From positions 1 through 8,711 of the forward strand of contig CAYQQO010000026.1 of the NCBI GenBank assembly GCA_964420115.1: 8,711 nt of DNA, in the 5' to 3' direction. The translations under genes were made by a program, and so were the position numbers. The stretch's first letter is position 1; every line of letters begins with the position of its first letter. The notes beneath the pieces were generated by a model that made no database searches, was not told the DNA's origin, and was given only the letters and a program-made list of their open reading frames with translations. The DNA comes from CAYQQO01 sp964420115. GTDB lineage: Bacteria; Patescibacteriota; Minisyncoccia; Portnoybacterales; UBA2143. Below are positions 1 through 6,122 of this stretch, piece after piece.

Positions 1-101
1 TTCTACTTAGAGTATATCATATATGGTTGTCTGAATTTAGGGGTCCAGTTCAATTCTTTATCTTTAATTGGGCTGTATCTCACTATAATCATAAATGAAT
101 A
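1..101. other. AT-rich left edge, no supported gene
   Basis: No gene can be supported here. Plus frame 1 is open from the window edge to a TAG at 100-102, and plus frame 3 is open to a TGA at 96-98. Either could be the last 30 or so codons of a gene that begins outside the window, but neither peptide matches a family I recognise. A TATAAT box sits at 84-89 without a convincing -35 element. The stretch ends directly against the hairpin at 102-126. Confidence 0.3.
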
Positions 102-126
102 GCGGGACAGATAACATCTGTCCCGC
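102..126. repeat. Perfect 11-bp inverted repeat (hairpin)
   Basis: Arms GCGGGACAGAT (102-112) and ATCTGTCCCGC (116-126) pair perfectly around a 3-base AAC loop. The stem is GC-rich and strong. No T-tract follows on the plus strand, where the next bases are C-rich. On the minus strand the following bases are a mixed A/T stretch. It therefore does not look like a normal intrinsic terminator. It may be an intergenic repeat or an RNA processing or stability hairpin. Confidence 0.7.
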
Positions 127-182
127 CCGCTACTTCGGCCTACTCCTAAGTACAGCCGCCGTCAGGATCGCATTGACAGATG

Positions 183-205
183 AAGTCAGTTACCGCTGAC
201 TTTTT
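183..205 (+). terminator. Possible weak intrinsic terminator
   Basis: AAGTCAG (183-189) pairs with CTGACTT (196-202), with a T-G wobble possible inside the loop. The T run at 201-205 continues for three bases after the stem. The form is that of a short intrinsic terminator for a plus-strand transcript entering from the left. The stem is only 7-8 bp and the T-tract is short, and it lies inside the Cys-rich minus-strand frame, so it could be incidental. Confidence 0.35.
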
Positions 206-217
206 GAGACCACAGAC

Positions 218-250
218 GTCGCACTCAAAGGCGTAGCCTTTGAGTGCGAC
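218..250. repeat. Perfect 15-bp inverted repeat, 3-base loop
   Basis: GTCGCACTCAAAGGC (218-232) and GCCTTTGAGTGCGAC (236-250) are exact reverse complements around the loop GTA. This is the strongest hairpin in the window. It is not followed by a T-tract on either strand, which argues against a terminator. It keeps the minus-strand frame at 146-292 open, as some mobile palindromes do. It is likely an intergenic palindromic repeat. Confidence 0.8.
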
Positions 251-274
251 ACTCCGAGGCGCAAACCCGTCAAA

Positions 275-302
275 AGATTCTTCGCCTACGGCTCAGAACG
301 AC
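275..302 (+). repeat. Palindromic repeat, copy 1 (plus orientation)
   Basis: This is the first of three related units that begin AGATTCTTCG and end with CAGAA followed by CGAC. The unit is itself partly palindromic and resembles the widespread 'attctgagcgaagcgaagaatct' intergenic repeat. It lies 10 bases from copy 2, which is in the opposite orientation, so the two can form a large hairpin. Confidence 0.65.
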
Positions 303-312
303 TAATCTTTTC

Positions 313-346
313 GTCGTCCTGAGGGAGCGAAGCGACCGAAGGATCT
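313..346 (-). repeat. Palindromic repeat, copy 2 (inverted)
   Basis: This unit begins GTCGTCCTGAG, has GAGCGAAGCGA in the middle and ends CGAAGGATCT. It is the reverse orientation of copies 1 and 3 with several mismatches. It is longer than they are because of a duplicated GCGA-type core. Its arms can pair with either neighbour. Confidence 0.65.
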
Positions 347-363
347 TACGGACTCCGCTGTAA

Positions 364-390
364 AGATTCTTCGCTTCGCTTCAGAATGAC
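364..390 (+). repeat. Palindromic repeat, copy 3 (plus orientation)
   Basis: The unit starts AGATTCTTCGCTTCGC and ends CAGAATGAC. It is the copy closest to the common form of this repeat. With copies 1 and 2 it makes a plus/minus/plus cluster within 116 bases. The bases immediately to its right revert to AT-rich intergenic DNA that carries the promoter of the next gene. Confidence 0.7.
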
Positions 391-466
391 AACGTATACA
401 AAAACACAGGGAAAGGTTTCTTATTCTAATATTATAGCATGGAAAATAGAAAAGATGCTATCCTAC

Positions 467-495
467 TTGTTTAAAACACTAAAATAATATATGAT
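467..495 (+). promoter_or_regulatory. Promoter directly before the 504 gene
   Basis: A -35-like TTGTTT (467-472) and a -10 TATGAT (490-495) are separated by exactly 17 bases. Only 8 bases separate the -10 box from the ATG at 504. Transcription would start within a few bases of the start codon, and there is no Shine-Dalgarno sequence. The block ACTTGTT (465-471) recurs in the promoter at 7424-7430. Confidence 0.5.
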
Positions 496-503
496 GAGTT
501 ATC

Positions 504-845
504 ATGAAAATAGAAATATCCAACAATTACTATAAAGATAAACAAAAAATATTTTCTTTTCTAAAAAAATATACTATTGCTTTAGATAAAATTTTTGATA
601 CTGAAATGAAGATGCTAAAAATAAACCTATGTCTTGATAAAGAGAAAATGGAAGAAAAAATAGGAAGAAATTTATCAGAATGGGAGGTTGCTGTTACAAA
701 AAGAGATGAAATATTTATACTTGACCCACAAAAAAACAACAGCGAACATTATAACAAAAAAATATTCTGGCAAGTGTTATTGCACGAAACCGCTTATATC
801 TATGCAATTGATAAAATATTTGTAAATAAAAAACCCCTATTCTAA
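504..845 (+). pseudogene. Truncated metallopeptidase-like protein, damaged HExxH
   Basis: This 113-residue, very AT-rich frame resembles the central part of a gluzincin-type zinc peptidase. It has a hydrophobic strand carrying Asn-Leu-Ser-Glu-Trp (56-60), an Ile-Phe-Ile-Leu-Asp-Pro strand (70-75), then a helix with Leu-Leu-His-Glu-Thr-Ala-Tyr (92-98). In active members the last residue is a second zinc-binding His. Here it is Tyr, coded TAT at 795-797, one base from CAT. The protein ends 15 residues after the motif, before the usual downstream Glu ligand. After the A6C4 run (about 829-838), another frame continues to a stop at 880-882, so a small frameshift is also possible. It is probably an inactive remnant, though a short non-catalytic protein cannot be ruled out. 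I chose ATG 504 because of its promoter at 8 bases. Confidence 0.55.
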
Positions 846-896
846 ACTCAATACCATTTATAAACAATTTCTTATAAGATAACATAAAACCATTAA

Positions 897-902
897 TATA
901 AT
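897..902 (+). promoter_or_regulatory. Consensus -10 box before the nucleotidyltransferase
   Basis: A perfect TATAAT lies at 897-902, eight bases before the ATG at 911, with no Shine-Dalgarno sequence between them. No good -35 element is found at 16-18 bases. The nearest candidate, TTATAA at 872-877, is 19 bases away. AT-rich DNA can produce this by chance, but the spacing matches the other gene starts of the window. Confidence 0.4.
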
Positions 903-910
903 TCATTAAA

Positions 911-1480
911 ATGCTATCCAAATCAAATACTCAGGAAATTACAAATAGCTTCAAAAATAATTTACCAAAGATATTTGCAAACGAAATCGTGTTTGCATTT
1001 TTATGCGGCAGCTTAGCTAAAAACACAATTTCAGAAAATAGCGATATTGACATGTTTATCTGTCTGAATAAAAAAGTAAAAGAAAAGGTTAAAGATTTCC
1101 TGTCTTGGTATAAACATATTCATAAAAAATACGGATTAAAACCAGATCATAAGTTCCCAGGCGAAGTCATGACATTAGATGATTTGGATAAGGCTCTAAA
1201 AAACGTTCTGAAATCATCTCCTCAAATAGACGCTAATAATGCTGAATTTGAAAACGGCTTAATATGGACAGGAATGTTAAGCGGTAAAAACAAAGAGTTT
1301 ATTGGCGATAAATATCAATTTCTAAAAAGAAAGAAGATAGCGGACAAAATTATTAAAAAGTGGCATGGGCAATTTCTAAAAGATATTAAAGTAAAAGAAC
1401 CGGATGTATTTTTTAAAAAGCTAACCCAATTTTATAAATCTTACGATGAACCAAGAAGACATATGCCAAAAATCAAATAA
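911..1480 (+). CDS. Nucleotidyltransferase domain protein (Pol beta superfamily)
   Basis: The 189-residue protein carries the signature of the minimal nucleotidyltransferase fold. Gly33-Ser34 at the end of a hydrophobic strand is followed by Ser44-Asp45-Ile46-Asp47, with Asp45 and Asp47 as likely metal ligands. A Phe-Pro-Gly-Glu motif (82-85) could supply the third carboxylate (Glu85). Such enzymes move a nucleotide from an NTP to a hydroxyl, phosphate or protein side chain, and the target cannot be read from the sequence. The C-terminal half is Lys-rich and helical, and no HEPN partner gene is adjacent, so a MntA/HepT toxin pair is not supported. The 3' end overlaps the aldehyde dehydrogenase gene by 35 bases, which suggests co-expression. 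Start ATG 911 fits the -10 box eight bases upstream. Confidence 0.8.
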   Translation: MLSKSNTQEITNSFKNNLPKIFANEIVFAFLCGSLAKNTISENSDIDMFICLNKKVKEKVKDFLSWYKHIHKKYGLKPDHKFPGEVMTLDDLDKALKNVLKSSPQIDANNAEFENGLIWTGMLSGKNKEFIGDKYQFLKRKKIADKIIKKWHGQFLKDIKVKEPDVFFKKLTQFYKSYDEPRRHMPKIK

Positions 1481-2651
1481 ATTCGCCGATTTTATAAAAT
1501 CCATTAAAGAAGAATTAATCGAGATATTATTAGAATACGAAAGCTATGAGACTGCTTATCATGAAATAGATCGCACCTTAAAATGCCTTTACAATATTCG
1601 GACAGAGGGAAGATATCTGGCTTATGAAAACATCAACTCCATTAGCACGTTCTTTCCCCTTAATCTTCCTCTTTATTCTTTAATGCTTTTCGCTGTTGTC
1701 CCTAGCTTTATGGCAAAAAATATATTTGTGAGACCTCCTCTTCTTATGCAAGAAATACTCGGCAAAATTTCAAAAAAGCTAAAAATGTCGCATCACTTCC
1801 CGGGCGTTCATATTTTAAGAGCCGAGCGGCGTCTTTTCGTAGATGGATACGCTTCTGTCTCGGACGCAATCCTTTTTACAGGGAAATTTAAAAATGCTCT
1901 CCATGTCAAAAAACGTTGTCCTCTCTCACTCTTTATCTATAATGGAGCTGGGATAAATCCTATTGTTGTTTCTCAAAATGCTAATCTTGATGTCGCGGCC
2001 CGAAAAACGATAGAGATGAGGATATTCAATAGCGGGCAAGATTGCGCCGGACCAGACGCTATTCTTGTCGATGAAAAAATCCTTCCAGCATTTTTTAAAA
2101 AACTATTTAAATTGCTTGATAAAATAAAGGTTGGAGATTACAAAGACAGAAATGTCAGAGTTGGTAAATTCATAAACCAGGAACGAATATCGTCAATAGA
2201 GAAACTGCTTAACAGATTCAAAAAATTAATTGTTTACGGCGGTAAAATTGACCATAAGAATCTGATTGCTTATCCTGCTGTTATTTTAAACAACCTCAAA
2301 AATGACCGCTTCAAATATATTGAGTTTTTCGCTCCGATTTTTAATATTCTCCCCTACAATTCAGAGGAGCAACTTGACTCCTTTTTTCAAGACAAAAGAT
2401 ATTTAAAAAACGCTATGTATGTTTCAATATTCGGCGATCTAGATTATGCAAAAAAAATCAAGAAATCGGTTATTATTAAAAACAAAACAGTCAATGATGT
2501 AGAAGAAGGCAACAAAGTATATGGCGGATACGGCGAATGCGCTAATTTTATAAGCTATGATAATAACTTTTTCTATAGACCTATCCTGATCTCAAAAGAG
2601 ATACACGACTATTTAGCTTATTTAGAAACAAAAAGAGTAGAAAGAATTTAG
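1446..2651 (+). CDS. Aldehyde dehydrogenase family protein, atypical
   Basis: At 401 residues this is about 80-100 shorter than usual NAD(P)-dependent aldehyde dehydrogenases, with the N-terminal part reduced. Visible landmarks in order are: Leu-Asn-Leu-Pro-Leu-Tyr (72-77, the 'NFPL' region), Val-Arg-Pro (95-97, where Lys is usual), Phe-Thr-Gly (144-146), Asn-Gly-Ala-Gly-Ile-Asn-Pro (166-172), Asn-Ser-Gly-Gln-Asp-Cys (195-200) with catalytic Cys200, and Glu293-Phe-Phe-Ala-Pro (the 'ExFGP' cofactor Glu). The general-base Glu of 'ELGGKNP' aligns with Asn166. CoA-acylating relatives such as methylmalonate-semialdehyde dehydrogenase also have Asn there, so the product may be an acyl-CoA, or the enzyme may work as a reductase. 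The substrate is unknown. ATG 1446, inside the nucleotidyltransferase gene, is the only reasonable start; the next in-frame ATG is at residue 80. Confidence 0.8.
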   Translation: MNQEDICQKSNKFADFIKSIKEELIEILLEYESYETAYHEIDRTLKCLYNIRTEGRYLAYENINSISTFFPLNLPLYSLMLFAVVPSFMAKNIFVRPPLLMQEILGKISKKLKMSHHFPGVHILRAERRLFVDGYASVSDAILFTGKFKNALHVKKRCPLSLFIYNGAGINPIVVSQNANLDVAARKTIEMRIFNSGQDCAGPDAILVDEKILPAFFKKLFKLLDKIKVGDYKDRNVRVGKFINQERISSIEKLLNRFKKLIVYGGKIDHKNLIAYPAVILNNLKNDRFKYIEFFAPIFNILPYNSEEQLDSFFQDKRYLKNAMYVSIFGDLDYAKKIKKSVIIKNKTVNDVEEGNKVYGGYGECANFISYDNNFFYRPILISKEIHDYLAYLETKRVERI

Positions 2652-2672
2652 AGACTTAAATCCGAAAAAGAG

Positions 2673-2703
2673 AAAAGGCAATCCTGCGAAGGATTGCCTT
2701 TTT
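2673..2703. terminator. Bidirectional intrinsic terminator
   Basis: GGCAATCCT (2677-2685) pairs with AGGATTGCC (2690-2698) around a GCGA loop, a GNRA tetraloop. The stem is extended by AAAA/TTTT and followed by a T run to 2703. On the minus strand the same hairpin is followed by T-rich sequence. It sits between the converging ends of the aldehyde dehydrogenase gene (2651) and argS (2718), so it should terminate both. Confidence 0.9.
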
Positions 2704-2717
2704 GTTTAAGGTTATCT

Positions 2718-4571
2718 CTACATACGTTCAGGAATCTTGATACTGAGAATCGTAAGCCCGTTCTTTAAAACTGACAGAACCGACTTAATCAACATAATTC
2801 TTGAACGTCTCAATTCTGGATCGGATGTTTTGATCACCGAAGTTTGATTGTAGAAAGTAGAAAAGAGTCGAGCTAATTCCTCAAGATACTCACAAAGAAT
2901 ATGAGGCGAATCCGCGGATTGGGATTGAAGAATCACATCAGGCGCAGTCATTAACTTCTTGGCGACTTCAAATTCGATTTCTTCGCCAAACTGCGCCTTT
3001 AAATCAGTCAACCCCTCCAAGTCATGCGGGAATTCTTCTTTAAGCTTCCTTAGAATAGAATTTATTCTTACGCAAGTATACTGAAGATAGACGGCGCTGC
3101 TGCCTTCCAAATCAAGCATCCTTTTCCAGTCAAAAGAAATGTTTTTTGTCCTTGATTGCCGCAAGTCGTTATAGATTATGGCGCCTATGCCTATAATCTC
3201 CGCGACTTGATCAATCTCATCGGCAACTACGGATAACTCCCTTCCAGTCATCATCTCTTTTGATTTGCCGACCGCCTGCGATATCAGATCCTCCAGCTCA
3301 ATCAAGGTTCCGCCCCTGGTCGACATTTTCTTGCCGCCAGAAAGCATCATTCCGAATCCTACATGCTTTACTTTCTGCAAACCGGTAATCTCACTATCTT
3401 TGGCAAGCTGGAACAATTGTCTGAAATGCAGCTCTTGCTCTCCCCCGACGACATAAACAATCGTTTCGGGATCAAACGTTTCAATCCTGTACTTAAGCGC
3501 TACCAAATCTCGAGCAAGATACAAAGTCGAGCCATCCTGCTTACGTAACAGAAACGAAGGGACGCCCTCTAAGGAATCGACCAGAACCAATTCGGAGGCC
3601 GGGTCCTTTTTAGCCGTGCCTTTCTTTATGCATTCTTCTACCACCTCTTCTGCTTGCTCTACAAAATAGCTTTCCCCCATATCCGTATCAAACTCAACTC
3701 CCAGCCTGTCGTAGACCTTCTGGAATCCCTTTAAACTTAGGTCGCGGAATCTCTTCCAAAGAGCCATAACCTTTGGATCTTTATCCTCAAGCCTCTTGAA
3801 GATTTCCCGCGCTTTTCTCGCTAAATCAGGATTATCTTTTGCCTTCCGATGAAATTTAACATAGAGATCCTTAAGCTTGACAAGGGGATTTTCAACGATT
3901 TCATCCTCATTGCCCCATTTCTCATAAGCGTAGATTAACTCGCCGAATTGAGTACCCCAATCGCCAAGATGATTGGCCCGAACTATGGTATAGCCAGTCG
4001 CCTCGTAAAGATTAACGAGCGTTTGACCGATGATTGTTGAACGCAAATGACCAACCCCGATGGGCTTGGCAATGTTCGGCGCCGAATAATCAAATAAAGC
4101 TGTTTTTGATTTGTTCGGGTCGCTCTTGCCGTAATCCTTTCCCAAATCCTCGATGCTTGAGAGGATTTCAGCGTAGAGAAGGCCTGCGTCAACCTTTATG
4201 TTCACATAAGGCCCGATGTTCTTAGCGGATTCCAAAAACTTTATTTTGGTCTTATTGATATAATCCGCTATTTCCTTGGCAATTAACCCGGGCTTCTTCT
4301 TTAGCTTCTTGCTAAGAATGAAAGTCGGCAAGGCAAAATCTTCCGCAACGTGAACCGGGGGCTGCTCAAGCTTAATCTCCTGAAGGTCGATTTCAACACC
4401 AGATACCTGTTTAACGACATCCAAAACCGCTTGACGGAGCTGCTCAATAGGATATCCGTCAAAAGATACATACTTTCTTGTTTTCTTCTCTTTCTTTATC
4501 CGTTCCAAAACTTTTGCCACGGCCTTATTCACCTCTGACTTATATGTCTTGAAAATGTCTGCTCCTTTCAT
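2718..4571 (-). CDS. argS: Arginyl-tRNA synthetase
   Basis: This cytosolic class I synthetase charges tRNA-Arg with arginine using ATP. From ATG 4571 it has 617 residues, within the normal size range. The N-terminal additional domain spans about 1-120. The catalytic domain has Ser-Ala-Pro-Asn (163-166) and the HIGH-type Gly-Val-Gly-His (172-175) followed by Leu-Arg-Ser-Thr. The Asn-His-Leu-Gly-Asp-Trp-Gly-Thr-Gln-Phe-Gly block follows (200-210), and the KMSKS counterpart Lys-Met-Ser-Thr-Arg is at 415-419. The DALR anticodon-binding domain ends in the typical Pro-Glu-Arg-Met, so the gene is complete. A longer frame starts at 4592, but ATG 4571 has AAAAGGAG (4585-4578) six bases upstream and is preferred. 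It lies 36 bases after the glycosyltransferase gene, likely in the same operon. Its base composition is visibly more GC-rich than its neighbours. Confidence 0.96.
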   Translation of the reverse strand: MKGADIFKTYKSEVNKAVAKVLERIKKEKKTRKYVSFDGYPIEQLRQAVLDVVKQVSGVEIDLQEIKLEQPPVHVAEDFALPTFILSKKLKKKPGLIAKEIADYINKTKIKFLESAKNIGPYVNIKVDAGLLYAEILSSIEDLGKDYGKSDPNKSKTALFDYSAPNIAKPIGVGHLRSTIIGQTLVNLYEATGYTIVRANHLGDWGTQFGELIYAYEKWGNEDEIVENPLVKLKDLYVKFHRKAKDNPDLARKAREIFKRLEDKDPKVMALWKRFRDLSLKGFQKVYDRLGVEFDTDMGESYFVEQAEEVVEECIKKGTAKKDPASELVLVDSLEGVPSFLLRKQDGSTLYLARDLVALKYRIETFDPETIVYVVGGEQELHFRQLFQLAKDSEITGLQKVKHVGFGMMLSGGKKMSTRGGTLIELEDLISQAVGKSKEMMTGRELSVVADEIDQVAEIIGIGAIIYNDLRQSRTKNISFDWKRMLDLEGSSAVYLQYTCVRINSILRKLKEEFPHDLEGLTDLKAQFGEEIEFEVAKKLMTAPDVILQSQSADSPHILCEYLEELARLFSTFYNQTSVIKTSDPELRRSRIMLIKSVLSVLKNGLTILSIKIPERM

Positions 4572-4577
4572 TGTTTT

Positions 4578-4585
4578 CTCCTTTT
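4578..4585 (-). promoter_or_regulatory. Shine-Dalgarno site that sets the argS start
   Basis: AAAAGGAG on the minus strand ends six bases before ATG 4571. The upstream ATG at 4592 has no such site at proper distance. The AAGGAGG near 4613-4620 is part of the last codons of the preceding gene and lies 21 bases or more away from ATG 4592. This is the clearest ribosome-binding site in the window. Confidence 0.85.
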
Positions 4586-4607
4586 GTATCATAAAGTTAA
4601 AGTACTT

Positions 4608-6122
4608 TTATTTCCTCCTTATCTTTTTTCTTATATTAAACCATGCTGTTTCTGAATTCAACCATTTTTCCGTCAGTTCTTTTGCTTCTTTTTCATCTAT
4701 TGTCTTATCCTTATACCGATCCACAATCACCTGATAATTCTTGACTAACGGATCAAAAAAATCATGTATCGCCTTTGAGCTTTCACTATTCACCTTTAGC
4801 ATTTTACTCTGTATATTTAACATCCTTTTCTTGGTTTTGTCAACTATGTCTCTGCCAAATACAGTAAAATCAGCAAATTCCCTATCCGAGGTCATAAAGT
4901 CTTTATTGTTTTTATCATATACTTTCTTCAAATATTTCATCGCATGATAAGCGTAGGCGTGATCGCATCTCATTTTAGTATCATCGCTTAAAACCAAATT
5001 GCTGACAAATTTAGGTCTGTCGGAACCGGTTTTGATATGGCCGACCGGAAAATCGCCGTAAGTCCCGCCCCGTTTGTTATACTCCAGGCTCGACCACATT
5101 ACATCATGAGTTCCAAAATTGGGCCCCGGGGCGAATTCTTCGCCTATAAAATTAGAAACGCAGCCGCCGGGCAAAGCCTCTCTTGGCACAAACCAATCAT
5201 ATTCTTCGGTAAAATTAGCCAGATTATACTCAAACCTATTCACGCAATTCCCTAGCAAATCAAGCAGTTCGCCCACTTGCGATAATGCGCCGCTTATTTT
5301 ATTCGTCTCTGATATAGCGCGCATATTTAATAAATCCTTAATTCCTCTGGATATATTTTCTAACAATATGGTTTTGGGCGCGCCATAGACATAAAGCTTT
5401 TTTGATACCTTATCCCAGTCAAATTTATCTCTCTTAATATTCTTCTCTTGAATATTGTCGGCTATAGTGTCTATTGCCTCTACTGCTTCAAATAAATCAA
5501 TTATCTGACTGGGGGTATCTATTGTGTAGTAGGAAGCGAGAATCCTGGCTTTCTTTTCTTTAAACGACATTCGCTTGCGACAAAAGAAAGACGGAATCAT
5601 TTTAATACTATAGACACCATCTCGTTCATATCTCATATTTACAGAGAACATATCATCATCCAGCCGATGCATAATAATATTATCAAAGTTTTTACTTCCA
5701 TTCAGATAATAATGAGCCGCTAGAACTGACAAATTTTGTATCCCCCTCTGACTGCCTAATTTATTACTATGAGCATCGTGGAATATAGCTTTAATATCTG
5801 TATCCGACACACCCATCTTAACCGTTTTCCGCACCATTCGCCTTTGGGCTTCTTTATCTACAAATTTTATCTCAACATCTTTATCAAGACTTTTATCTCT
5901 CAAATAAACATTAATCAATGATATTAGCTTTTTAAACATCCCTTGCACATATTTATCTTCGTGATCGCAAACTACTAAAAACAATATTCTATGCTTTTGA
6001 CCACAAAGTTCATCATAGCCAAACTGGCTGTCAATAAATGACACCAATTGCGGATACACCATTTCTGGTCGATTATGAGTGTGTGTTAACACTACATCAG
6101 TAATCTTGTTTATATTCAACAT
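4608..6122 (-). CDS. GT-A type glycosyltransferase-like protein
   Basis: The 504-residue protein has features of nucleotide-sugar-dependent GT-A transferases. The N-terminal strand Val-Val-Leu-Thr-His-Thr-His-Asn-Arg-Pro (10-19) is in the style of family 2. Gly-Ser-Gln-Arg-Gly-Ile-Gln-Asn (123-130) is followed by Arg-Leu-Asp-Asp-Asp (153-157) as the metal-binding DxD. An acceptor-side region has Gly-Gly-Cys (319-321), Gly-Thr-His-Asp (337-340, where Glu-Asp is common) and Pro-Val-Gly-His (359-362). About 160 mostly helical residues separate the DxD from the acceptor motif, longer than in simple members. No signal peptide or membrane segment is seen, so it is probably cytosolic. The start overlaps the methyltransferase stop by 7 bases, indicating coupling. 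Sugar and acceptor are unknown; cell-envelope glycan synthesis is an inference. Confidence 0.65.
   Translation of the reverse strand: MLNINKITDVVLTHTHNRPEMVYPQLVSFIDSQFGYDELCGQKHRILFLVVCDHEDKYVQGMFKKLISLINVYLRDKSLDKDVEIKFVDKEAQRRMVRKTVKMGVSDTDIKAIFHDAHSNKLGSQRGIQNLSVLAAHYYLNGSKNFDNIIMHRLDDDMFSVNMRYERDGVYSIKMIPSFFCRKRMSFKEKKARILASYYTIDTPSQIIDLFEAVEAIDTIADNIQEKNIKRDKFDWDKVSKKLYVYGAPKTILLENISRGIKDLLNMRAISETNKISGALSQVGELLDLLGNCVNRFEYNLANFTEEYDWFVPREALPGGCVSNFIGEEFAPGPNFGTHDVMWSSLEYNKRGGTYGDFPVGHIKTGSDRPKFVSNLVLSDDTKMRCDHAYAYHAMKYLKKVYDKNNKDFMTSDREFADFTVFGRDIVDKTKKRMLNIQSKMLKVNSESSKAIHDFFDPLVKNYQVIVDRYKDKTIDEKEAKELTEKWLNSETAWFNIRKKIRRK

Larger units (their letters stand above)
146..292 (-). pseudogene. 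Cys-rich 48-codon frame without a start codon
   Basis: Reading the minus strand from the TGA at 295-293, 48 sense codons run to a TAG at 148-146. The C-terminal half looks protein-like: a CxxC followed by a Gly-Leu-Lys-Lys turn (residues 27-31), then Cys39, Cys41 and Cys47 with an Asp-Pro-Asp-Gly-Gly spacer. That pattern could fit a small zinc-binding protein or a cysteine-rich peptide. No ATG, GTG or TTG lies in frame. The upstream part runs through the 15-bp palindrome at 218-250 and reaches the repeat copy at 275-302, so repeats may have removed or split the N-terminus. A TATAAT on the minus strand at 436-431 is a possible but weak promoter. Chance coding in a GC-richer spacer is a real alternative. 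Confidence 0.3.

Noticed and set aside
38..54. End of an insertion sequence suggested by a GGGGTCCAGTTCAA-like motif
   Set aside because: No transposase, matching second end or target duplication is visible in the window.
102..126. Intrinsic terminator from the GC-rich hairpin
   Set aside because: No T-tract follows the stem on the plus strand, and none is clear on the minus strand.
275..390. Possible CRISPR array
   Set aside because: Only three imperfect units in alternating orientation, with unequal spacers of 10 and 17 bases. No direct repeats and no cas genes are present.
530..921. Two minus-strand frames of 68-69 codons opposite the 504 gene
   Set aside because: They are rich in Phe, Ser and Ile as expected for the reverse of AT-rich coding DNA. 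The plus-strand frame has recognisable peptidase features.
911..1480. MntA/HepT-type toxin-antitoxin module
   Set aside because: No HEPN-domain partner lies on either side. The neighbours are a peptidase remnant and an aldehyde dehydrogenase.
3265..4538. Several 60-70 codon frames inside argS on both strands
   Set aside because: They are antisense or out-of-frame shadows of a complete, well-recognised gene, with no protein-like features of their own.
6116..6118. TGA read as glycine, as in some CPR lineages
   Set aside because: The methyltransferase ends at a TGA at a sensible length, and no gene in the window needs TGA as a sense codon. The test is weak because TAA follows two codons later.
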